NCBI GenBank assembly: GCA_029582165.1
Contig: CM055880.1
Coordinates: 9,322,721-9,386,720, forward strand
Reading direction: 5' to 3'
Origin: Portulaca oleracea
Lineage: Eukaryota; Streptophyta; Magnoliopsida; Caryophyllales; Portulacaceae
Length of the DNA stretch: 64,000 nt
Shown: in pieces, positions 10,085 to 19,910 of the stretch
How positions within the stretch are numbered: position 1 is the stretch's first letter
Layout of the letters: every line of letters begins with the position of its first letter
Notes under the pieces: generated by a model
What the model was told of the DNA's origin: nothing
Database searches by the model: none
Seen by the model: the letters and a program-made list of their open reading frames with translations, nothing else
Translations under genes and position numbers: made by a program

Positions 10085-13000
10085 ATAAATTCTCACTTTT
10101 TTTTTTGGCAATGGAGATAGAAGAAACAAAAAAATAAAAAAGCCTACATCTGCCACGATAACCTAGCTTGAACAGCCGGAACGTGCACATGTTAAACTAA
10201 TAATTTTGAAACCTTAGAAATAGTAACCCGGCTGAACGAGAGCAACAATTGCCTGCAATGTCATATGATTTGCTTGATGTTCATCGGCTCACCATTGTGA
10301 CGAATAAAACTCATCACCACCAATTGGGATCAGTCCAGATTTTAATGTTGGACCAACCCCAAGCAAGAGTGGTATTAAGAGCGTCCTCAATTGCAAGTGC
10401 TTCCGCTACAACAGCTTCCCTGACGGTAGCGCTCCAAGCTTTGTTGCACATAGTGCCCTGGTCTGAAGTAACAACCCAAGTAGCCCCAACTTTGACCGGA
10501 AACTTCCACGCCCCATCAATGATAAATCTCCTAACTAGATGTTGAGGCGAACCCAAAGTCCATCTAAATTTGCTCAAGCCATTCGTCGGTGATTGTACAA
10601 GTCCATCTCTAACATTTTTAACCATTTGCCCAGAGGTATGCCACATACACATGTTAGCCTCCATAAATCTCAAGATCAGTTTAGGAAGAGTTATCTTATT
10701 TCGGAAAATAAGTTCATTCCTTGCCTTCCCGATTTCCCAAATGATGACAGTGAACACTTGGGCATGCCACTGACTCTCTTTGTCTTGGTCAAACAAAAAC
10801 ACAAACCAGTTAGTAAACAAATTAGCGTTCGAAGGAAGAACATTGGCACACATCCTTAAGCCCAAAGGGCTAGCCCTCCAAATATGGTCCGCAAAATCAC
10901 ACCAACCCTGTAGATGAGCCAGCGTCTCTTGTTTCCCACATAAACACATAACGCATTCATTATTAGCCTTCATTGCTCTCTGATGAAGATTTCGAGCGAC
11001 AGGAAGAGCATTTCTAGCACAACACCATAGGAAAATTTTCCACTTGGGAGGGACCTTAGCCTCCACGACATGCTCCAGAACTTGTGCTTATGCTCACCAT
11101 AATCTCCGAGTTCCTTAGCTTTGAGGTAAACATAGCACGATCTGATAGAGAAATCACCATTAGTCGTTAATCCCCACTTAAGCATGTCATCTGCGCCCTC
11201 AAGCTCACGCATGGGTATAGCCAAAATTTCCAACGCCACATTATGGTCGAAGATGTGCTTGACAAGATTCTGATCCCATTTTTTGGCATCGTGGTGCCAA
11301 AGCTCCCTTACACATTTATCTTTCCAAGCTAAAGCTATATGCTCACTTCGCAACTTCGCATTCAGGTTACCATGCCACTTGGTATCCCCAAGTTTGATTT
11401 GATCTCCCTAGCCAATACGCCAACAAAGTGCCTGTGACACCTTCCTACATGCGCTAATTGGCCTCTCCAACCTTGGGACACCGTGGAAGGTGGTTTATAA
11501 TCCTCCTACAACCCTAACGGAGAAGAAGCCCCATGCTTGGCATGAAATACTTTAGAGACCAAGGCTTCTGGATCACTCTTTTGTCTCCTCAGTTGCTTGA
11601 TCAAGAGAGAATCATTCAAACACCTTACATCTCTTATTCCAAGTCCCCCATCCCCTTTTGGAAACTAAAGGGTATCCTTGCACGCCCAATGGATTCCCCT
11701 TTCCTTGCTAGCGAAGGCCCAGAAGAACCTTACCATGGCAGCATTGATCCGTCTGACCGCCCCGCCTGGAATTTTATGCACTGTCATCACATGGTGCAAC
11801 ATAGTTAGTACAGATTGGATAAGTGTAACACCCCGGGTATATGGTTAAGTGTGGCTTGAAAGGATTGAAATGACTACTTATATCACCAAGGCGCACCTTC
11901 TTTTATGGTAGCTCATCTGTTGGGAACTTTTCAGTTAAGCGTGCTTGGCTGGAAGTAGTCTCAGGATGGGTGGCCTCCTGGGAAGTTTTCCCTGGCAGCG
12001 TGTGAGCGAGGACGAAGCACGTTGGAAAGACTCGTGGTGATTTGTAGGGCCAATATACGATCCTTGAAGCGGTTATCAGTAATGTCAGCGGTCCGGGAGG
12101 GGTCATGGCGTTACAATAAGAACCAACCTTCTTATCCTATTAAGGTTCCTAGTCGTCCAGCTTCGCAATGTTCGTTCCACCTTCTCGAGCAAATGGTTAA
12201 AAGTCTCAATCTTCTTCTTTCCTACTATAGGTGGAACTTCTAAGTACTCGGTCCATGAGTTCTCAATAGAAAAGCCAAAAATATCTCGGACACCTTGTTT
12301 TTCCTGGTCACCCAGTCTCGGAGATATGAAGGTCGCTGATTCTTGAACATTTGTTATCTGGCCAGAAACTTTCGAGAACGAATCCAGCAAAGCCTTCAAA
12401 TTGAGGAACAACCTAGCATCAGGCTTGGCGAAAAATAAGGAGTCATCGACAAAAATAGGTGTGGTATATGCAAAGGATGTCGACGACCCAATGCAAAGCC
12501 CTCCACTAACTTTTTCCTTTCCAGATCCATTATGTTAGCAGAGAGGGTTTCCAAAACGAGAAGGAAAAGGTAGGGGGACAAAGGGCCACGCTTGCGGAGC
12601 CCGTGCCCCGAATGAAATAAGTCTAATTGCTCTTCACCTGGACAAAATACGACACAGAAGAGACACACCACATGATCAAATTTACCATGTGGCTGGGGAA
12701 TCTGAATCTTTCCAAGATCCTCTTGAGAAAGTCCCAACTAACTCGATCATACACCTTGCTCATGTCTACCTTTAGAGTAACTTATTGCTTTCCGGACCAC
12801 TTCCTTTTGATTGTTGTAAGAATCTCATGGGCGATAAACACACTATCAATTATCATCCTATCAGGCACAAATGCGTTTTGGAAACGGCAAATGAGTTTAG
12901 GCATAATCCTCCTGAGCTGATTCATCATGCACTTGGCCAAGACTCTATATAGAACGTTGCAAAGACGGATAGGACGAAAGTCCAAAATCTTCTCAGCCTG

Positions 13001-13170
13001 ACTATGTTTTTTTAGCAGCACGATGCTTGTCATTTTGATAGCCTTAACAAAATGCCCCGAATTTAAGGCATCAATAACAAAACTGGTAACCAGAGAACCT
13101 ACCTGAGCCGCCCAACACTTCTGGAAAAGGACGGGGGAATGTCATTCGGCCTAGGGGTTTTATAAATTCT
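10085..13170 (-). mobile_element. L1-type LINE, 5'-truncated and decayed, split by a Cassandra LTR
   Basis: Reading the minus strand from about 13160 down: start of the RT palm (FVIDALNSGHF, then DFRPIRLCNVLYRVLAK and NAFVPDRMIIDS, 12790-13110); the B-motif region with RKRGPLSPYLFLLVLE (near 12550-12600); the SGQITNVQES and YLEVP thumb region (12120-12400); GGLGIRDVR (near 11640); zf-RVT (WKIFLWCCARNALP and CVMC.C, near 10930-11060); and an RNase H domain (10310-10570). Frameshifts and stops break the frame repeatedly. A T10 run near 10097 is the poly(A) tail. ATAAATTCT at 10085-10093 and 13162-13170 is a possible short target duplication. A Cassandra LTR interrupts it at 11824-12115. Confidence 0.85.
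11824..12115 (+). mobile_element. Solo Cassandra LTR with 5S rRNA-like domain and 5-bp TSD
   Basis: 292 bp starting TGTAACA and ending GTTACA, flanked by perfect ATAAG repeats at 11819-11823 and 12116-12120. The interior carries the pol III control region of 5S rRNA: AGTTAAGCGTGCTTGG (A-box part, 11933-11948), then a GGATGGGTG...CTCCTGGGAAGT block (intermediate element and C box, 11964-11986). This is the diagnostic structure of Cassandra TRIM elements. No primer-binding site or second LTR follows, so it is a solo LTR. It sits inside the LINE, which dates it as younger. Confidence 0.88.
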
Positions 13171-13182
13171 ACCGTATCCTAG

Positions 13183-13605
13183 TACTCCTTCCATACCATA
13201 TTATTTATGGCTTAGTTGATTTTCAAAATCTTCCGTGTCACTCTTTAACAAATAATTTCTCATATAATATTTTATTAACAGTTATTCTTTTAGGGTACTT
13301 TTAAGATCATCGCGAATCTTTTTGGCATATTTCGTCCTTGTTCACACGTTGTCTGGGAAAACTTCCAAGGATGTCACCCATTCTAAGACTACTCCCAACC
13401 AAACATGCTTAACTAAGAAGTTTCCAACAGATGAGCTACCTTAAAAGAAGGTATACTTCAGTGATATGAATAGTCATTTCAATTTCTTTAAGTCACACTC
13501 AACCATATATCCAGAGTATTACAAGTTGAGACATTAATAGTAAAAAGTTTTAAAATTTAACTAATACAATGGTGAAGGGACGAGTAATATGGAAGAAAGG
13601 GGGTA
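13183..13605. mobile_element. Stowaway-type MITE interrupted by a Cassandra LTR
   Basis: Left terminus TACTCCTTCCATACCATATT with the usual ATTTCTCATATAATATTTTA interior. Right terminus is near ATATGGAAGAAAGGGGGTA. The two halves are separated by the antisense Cassandra LTR at 13285-13523; without it the element would have a normal Stowaway size. Confidence 0.65.
13285..13523 (-). mobile_element. Second Cassandra LTR, antisense, 3' end diverged or truncated
   Basis: On the minus strand it starts TGTAATACTCTGGATATATG and continues through the 5S-like block (AGTTAAGCATGTTTGG, then GAATGGGTGACATCCTTGG; plus-strand 13361-13413). It aligns with the LTR at 11824 along its first ~240 bp, then diverges before the expected TTACA end. 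AGTTA (13280-13284) and AGTTG (13524-13528) may be a worn target duplication. Confidence 0.75.
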
Positions 13606-14080
13606 AATTGTTTAGTTGAATTCATAAATTACTCAATCACTAATCTTATATATATAAACATATATAGAGGGCATCTTAGTTAAGCCAAGACTAGGTCCAA
13701 TTGATAATGGGGTGTTGGTGTGACAAAAGATGATGGATACATAGGATAAAAAGCATGGCATGTATACAATGGAGGCCCACTCGCAATTAAACAAACATAA
13801 ATAATGACTTTATTTGACGACACCCATGCAACCTAACCCCACTCCTTTTTTTTTTTTTTTTTTGCTGCCCCTACATTCATATCTTTTTCTTATTCCATCA
13901 TTTAACATCACTGCCCAGTCTACCCTACACAATTCATGCATCAGTTTCCACCTGCGATTATCAACTAATAAATTATGACATGAGTCACGTACCCTTTTCT
14001 CCAGTATTTAATTTCTTGATTAAGAGCTACTTGAGGCCAATGGATTGCATCATATCGAATTACCCATCTATTTAATTAAT

Positions 14081-14228
14081 GGATTTATCCAATATTCATT
14101 TTTAAAATATTTGAATTTATCCCAAATAAAAAATAATACTCACCCTATCTAATAAATGGATTTATCCAATATTCATTTTAAAAATATTTGAATTTGTCCC
14201 AAATAAAAAATAATACTCACTCTATCTA
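14081..14228. repeat. Two-copy tandem repeat, 77-bp period
   Basis: GGATTTATCCAATATTCATT begins at 14081 and again at 14158. Both copies run on to AATAATACTCAC.CTATCTA with only a few differences. Confidence 0.8.
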
Positions 14229-14411
14229 CTCAACAGATTCTTTGGATTAGTAATTCTTTACAATCCAATCAAATCCAATCCAATTCCCCAAAAAAGTTTT
14301 TTCTCTAAAAACACACCCCAAAAAAATATTATAACTTATCCAATTCAATCCAATCCAATCCAATCCAATCAAACCAATCCATCCAAACTTCATTTTATCC
14401 AATTCAACTAA
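14229..14411 (-). mobile_element. Non-autonomous MITE, TTCTTTGGATT family, copy 3 (inverted)
   Basis: The minus strand carries the same core as the copies at 3654 and 26821. The end contains a short (CAATC)n expansion at about 14340-14370. Followed directly by another MITE. Confidence 0.55.
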
Positions 14412-14765
14412 GGTCCTATTCGATACTAGTTTTTGGCGTAATTTTTTGCGTTTTGAGCGAATCAAAATTCTAATAGCATAAATATTAGCGTCTGGTAAAC
14501 TAGCCTTTTCCGATACATATATAAAGTTAACATTTAACGTTTGGATTAGCGTTTCATATTTTTTTATCAGAAAATACGTACCCTCTGAAATTTCTTTCTT
14601 TGGAAATTATATATCCATATCTTTTTATGTCAATTTACACTAATTTGCTAACTCAACCGCTGAATTTACCAAACACAGTTCTCATTGAACAACCATCCCC
14701 TACACACTACTTAAACTGTTATAAGTTGTCTAAACCATTATCCACTATCTAAAACGCTAAGTTTG
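14412..14765. mobile_element. MITE, ACGCTA family, copy 1
   Basis: A repeated pattern of AACGCT/AGCGTT words near both ends (AGCGTCTGGTAAACTAGC at left, CTATCTAAAACGCTAA at right). It matches the reverse complement of 17715-18123, including the central GAATTTACCAAACACAGTT segment. Confidence 0.6.
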
Positions 14766-15812
14766 TCCAATATAACGTAAAATTATAATTTAGTAGTTAG
14801 ACAGTTTGGCCTTTTCTTTAATTTATTTATTCTCCTGTTTGATTATATTGATTAGATGGTTGGCCAATTGGTACTACCTGCTTCAATAAAATCATCTTGC
14901 CAACTTTCTGTTTCCTAAAATATATAGTGTGAGTGTGTAAAATAATACACTTGGTGTGTATATGTCTAACTAATCCTCTAAAATTAGTATACTCCCACCA
15001 ATTTTTGTATTGTTGATTTGATGATTAATTGATTACCACCAAAGATTTCTGACTCTTTCCATACGGAATGTTACGGAGTGCAACTTTGTTTTGTCTTGCC
15101 AATTAAATTTTTATGTTGTTGATTTGGTGGTGCTCATGTGTCTAACTAATTTTTAATTGTAGGAAAAAGTAGGTATGATTTAGCACTAATTTAAATATCT
15201 GAATTTGTCACGTATGAATATTAGGTACTAGAGCACAACTTTTTTTTAAGCAAATTATATAGTCCACCGTAGTGGATGTATTTAGATACACTACACGTAT
15301 TGAAATATATTAATTTTTTATATGGTGAATTTTTATAAAAGTTTGATGACTTTAAAAGATATTGATGAATTTGTAATAATAATGATATATTTATGATGAA
15401 TTTTATAATTAATATTAATGAATTATTTAAAAAATTTAATACAAATTTCTTTTTTAGTTTTTTATACAGCTAGACCGCATTTTATATGCACACAAGCTAA
15501 TGATTTGACTGTTTGAACCTGATTTTAATTTTAATTTTGATTTATGTAGTTTATCCAATCTGAAAAAATATTTTCTTGGAATTTATTAGATTTCGGCTAG
15601 CTAGTTTAATATACAAAATTTGAATAATCTTAGAGATTTATATTATGAGTTATGATAATTAAGAACAAACTAATTTTAGTAGTTCAATAAATTAATTCAA
15701 AAAGTTATATATCGAAACATCTAATTAACAAACTTTTTTGTCTTAATCAAAACAACTAAATACCTCCAAAATGTTATTCCCCCCCCCCCCCCTAAAAAGC
15801 TTATGAGTTAAC

Positions 15813-16372
15813 GGGTTATTTGAATTTTGGATCTCGAAGTATAGGAGCATTTATATTTTTGGACCCTTGATTTTCATATTTATTTTTGGGACCTTAAAGT
15901 TTATGGGTTGAATAAAAAAGGACCTTAAAGTTTGTAGGTTGAAAAGAAGACCTGTGTACTGTTTTTCTTTTTCAATCCATGCATGTTTGAATTTATCTCC
16001 CGATTAGCGTCAAACTTCAGGAGTAAGGTTAAAACTAATATTAAAACTGTAATACACCTCTCTTATTCATATAGGAACTACTTTAGACCATAGGTACTTC
16101 AGGGCATAATTAGTTTCGACATGAATAAGAGAGGTGTATTATAGTTTCAATATCAGTTTTCACCTTACTCGTGAAATTTGACGTTAATCGGAAGATAAAC
16201 TCAAACATAGAATGAAAAAGAAAAGTAGGACACGGGTCTTCTTTTCAACCTACAAACTTTAAGGTCTTTTTTTGTTCAACCCATAAACTTTAGGGTCCCA
16301 AAAATAAATATAAAAATCAAGGGTCCAAAAAATAAATACCCTATAATTCGGGGTTCGGAATGCAAAAAACCC
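15813..16372. mobile_element. 560-bp foldback (Mutator-type) MITE with 10-bp TSD
   Basis: Two arms of about 250 bp are reverse complements of each other (for example TTAAAGTTTGTAGGTTGAAA at left and TTTCAACCTACAAACTTTAA at right), around a loop of about 50 bp near 16075-16120. Perfect direct repeats ATGAGTTAAC flank it at 15803-15812 and 16373-16382. Long terminal inverted repeats plus a 9-11 bp duplication point to the MULE superfamily. No coding sequence. A transcript would form a long hairpin. Confidence 0.85.
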
Positions 16373-16382
16373 ATGAGTTAAC

Positions 16383-17714
16383 CACCCCCAATAGACTGAA
16401 ATCCTATACATAAACATGCAATCATCCTATACATAAACAAGCAAACAAAAAGACATGTACACACATGTATGTGATAAATATCATAACTTCACTGCTGTTG
16501 TATCCATAAGTATTTCTCAAAACAATGAAAAACAAATAGTGACAATTTTATACCAAAAAAGAAAACAAAAGTTCAAAATATTTCAATATAACAAAGCTAT
16601 TGTGGTAAATATATCTTTGAAAATGGGGTAAAATTTATTTATTAGGAATAAAATAAATACTGAAACTGTTGAAATAGTATAAATTAGGTAATTTTATAAA
16701 TATAAAAGAATGAAAAGATAATGGATAATGTTACAAATAAAAATAGAAGGAGAAAGTATAATGTAATTTGATTATAATAATTTAGTTAAGGTAAAGTAAA
16801 TTGAATCAATAAAGAAGGTTAAATTAGTTTTATTTCACATCTACCTCCCTCATGAATGAGATTGGAGCAAATTGATGCGTATAAATTGGTGTAATTGGCA
16901 TGCCTAATTCACATTATCACATACCAATACGATGACATGATGTCGATATATGCGCATTAAAACATGTATTCGTGTTCCTATTCTAAGCATAACACCAATA
17001 TCTTCATAATTTGTTACCCACTGTACTCTTTTCGTTTTTTATTTATCTGTCATCTAGAAAATTATATTAAAAATTTTGATCGTTAATATTTTAATTTGTA
17101 TAATAATTTATTATAAAAATTGATATTATTGAAATTATAATAAAAAAATATTATTAAAAAAAATATTATTATATTTTTTATAAAAATTTTAAATTAAAAA
17201 TTATTAAATAAAGATTGATACCAAAAATTACAAATGACTAATAAAAAAGAACAAAGAAAGTAATAAATACTGTACAAATAACTAATGAATAATAATCCAA
17301 AAAAATAGCAATAATAAAAGTGGGAAAGGACAATACGAGTGGAAAACGAGTAGGGTCTTTGAAATTTGCTTTTACTTTTTGCTTTATTTATTTATTTATT
17401 TATTTATTTATTTGTGTACTTGATTTTAGGCTTTTCACTTTTTGTTAGTACCAACCATTAAGATTATCTCCCTTTTAATCCAATATTATTTTCTTCCTTT
17501 CTCTTTAAGTTTCCGAGTGAAACTACAAATGCTTCGCAAGTTCTGGCACATAAATAGTTAATCATTTATTTTTGGATTTTTATTTGATGGATGGCTATAT
17601 AAATAATTGATAATTTGATATCGACATTTTGTGTATGTGGCCAACATTTATTTTCATCTGGACATTGTTTTTAATGTACGAAAATGATAAGTCTTACGAT
17701 AAAATATATTTTAA
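16383..17714. other. AT-rich intergenic DNA with (TTTA)n
   Basis: No gene. 17040-17230 is almost pure A+T. A (TTTA) microsatellite of about seven units lies near 17385-17413. Confidence 0.5.
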
Positions 17715-18123
17715 GGCTCTGTTGGGTAATATTAGCATTTTAGATAGCAGATAGAGGTTTATGTAGCGGATAGCGGTTTAAGCAGCAGATAGTGGTTTAA
17801 GTAGCGGATAGCGGATAACTGTCCAAAAGAGAATTGTGTTCGGTAAATTTAGCGGTTGAATTAACAGATTAATGTGAATTGACATATATAAAAGGATATC
17901 AATAATTTCCAAATATAAAATTTTCAAAGGGTATTTTTTGACCAAAAAATATAAAACGCTACTCCAAACGCTAAACGTTAACTTTATTAACGTTTCACAA
18001 AACGCTCCTTAAAAAGCTTAACGCTTCTCAAAACGCTAGCTTATCGAACACCAATATTTATGCAATTAGAGTTTTGACTTGGTCAAAACGCTAAACTCTA
18101 AACGCTATTACCGAACACAGGCT
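17715..18123. mobile_element. MITE, ACGCTA family, copy 2
   Basis: Ends AAGGCTCTGTTGGGTAATAT and ATTACCGAACACAGGCT are inverted repeats. The left subterminal region holds several GTAGCGGATAGCGG words and the right several AAACGCT words. Inverted copy of the element at 14412. The superfamily is not certain; hAT-like. Confidence 0.65.
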
Positions 18124-18446
18124 AAATGTCTTACTGTATTATTAAAATCATATTATTATAGATTAAATTGAAATAAAATAGTATATATGATTTCTATAAC
18201 TATAATATTACATATAAAAATTGTATAAAGTTATACTTTTATTGTTTATTTTTTTGTTTTCAAAAAAATTGTCTAAAATACATTTAATGGATGTGGTCGA
18301 TATGTTTAGGGTATTAATTGTGCTCATTGGCGTAGCCAATGCATCAAAACCTTCTTAGAATTGAAAATTACTACTTTTACTGTCAAAAAAATTTATACAA
18401 AAAAATCTATTAAAGTACTAATTTTGAGAAAGAATAAGACATTTAA

Positions 18447-19003
18447 GGTCCCGTTCTTTTATGCGGTGCGGTTAGTTGTGGTGTGGTGTGGTGGAAATTG
18501 AAAAAGGATGGTGAAGTGTGGTAGGTTCTGGTGAATTGTGGTGAGATTTGTGGTAGGTGGGGTAGGTGATGAGAGAAAATGTAAAAAGTAGAGAAAAAAA
18601 GTGAGGAGAGAGAAAAGTAAGAAGATATTTTGATACTCCCTCCGTTTCATATTAACTGTCGTCTTTGGAAATTGTGCAGTCGAATTTCAAAAATTTTGAC
18701 CATAAATTTCTCAATATATACAATGAGTTGCCATATAAAATTACCACCATTAGATTCGTGACGAAAAATACCATCATAAAAGTATAATATTTGCAATTGT
18801 TAATAATATATTATGTAAGAAATTATCGATCAAATACTAACATTGGAGACCGTAAAAGTCAAAATTATTACAATTATTATGGAACAGAGGTAGTAATGAT
18901 TTGTGGTAGAGTGTGGTGAGTTTGGTGAAGAGTGGTAGAATATTGAGTAATACAGTGTGGTGCGATACCGCACCGTACGGTACCGTATAAAAGAAGGGGG
19001 CCT
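18447..19003. mobile_element. GTGGT-rich MITE hosting a nested Stowaway
   Basis: Terminal inverted repeats GGTCCCGTTCTTTTATGCGG and its counterpart ending ATAAAAGAAGGGGGCC. The body is dense in GTGGT words. A complete Stowaway element sits at 18636-18893, so the original element was about 300 bp. A second member occurs at 33268. Confidence 0.7.
18634..18895. mobile_element. Stowaway-type MITE, nested
   Basis: TA at 18634-18635, then CTCCCTCCGTTTCATATTAA; right end TTATGGAACAGAGGTAG, then TA at 18894-18895. The surrounding GTGGT-rich MITE resumes directly after it. Confidence 0.88.
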
Positions 19004-19910
19004 AAGAGTGTTTACAGCTGAAATAGCATCCAGTGGGCTGTTATCATTTCTTTAGAAAAAGAGTGATGATACGTGTCTTGGGCTTGCGCCTTATAAAATT
19101 AATACTTATTATCATTTTTAACTCCAATTTTTTTTAACAAATACTATTAGTTATCATTATAAGAAGCTTGGAATGTGTTGGTTACGCCAGCAATTAAATT
19201 TGGCACTCTAACGAATGAACCATATCCGCTTGATATATTTTAGACGTCTTTTTGTAAATTTCAAAAAATATAAATAAATGTGTGATTTTATACCATTTAT
19301 ATATATTATTATAGTTAAGCTAATCATGTGATTTTTTTTTCAATTTAATTTACAAATATATATATTTTATACCATAACAAGACACTTAATATGTGTCTTG
19401 TCCAACACATTTATCATTTTCGTTAAAAGAAATATTTTTAAACACTAAAATAAAAAATAGAAAATAAAAAACTAAAATGACTTGACAATATTTTCAATGT
19501 TTCCCATCACCATTTACCAGCAGCTGCATCCCATGTGAAAGCATGACACAACCCCCCTCAATTCCTCAAATCCTTTTTCACCCTCCACTTTTGACTACCC
19601 ATACTTCAACTATACATAAACAACCATTTATTCAACTATTTATTATTCATCCTCATTCCACACCATAAGATCCCAAATAGCATACTATTTCTTTCCACTA
19701 ATACCCATCATATCACATTTTTTAAGTCCAAATGGAATGTGCATAGAGCCAAAATCTTGCACTTCTTTGTCCAACAGAAACACTCTTCCTCCTCTTTCCC
19801 TTCATAAATTAATGCTACAAAGCTACACCAGAAGAAGAACAACCAAAAGAGACGTCAAATTTCAGGTTCTTCTTGTCATCCATGCCACTTCATTTGCATA
19901 GAAGACGGCA
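19004..19910 (+). other. Upstream region and 5' leader of the membrane-protein gene
   Basis: AT-rich DNA without a coding frame. The last ~200 bp (19700-19910), pyrimidine-rich with clusters such as CTTCCTCCTCTTTCCCTTC, is the likely 5' UTR. No convincing single TATA box could be chosen. Confidence 0.4.

Noticed and set aside
11900..12000. A 5S rRNA gene
   Set aside because: Only the internal promoter region matches; the element has TGTAACA/GTTACA ends and a 5-bp TSD, so it is a Cassandra LTR.
13231..13605. Two separate Stowaway fragments
   Set aside because: The halves complement each other and are separated by a Cassandra LTR, so one interrupted element explains both.
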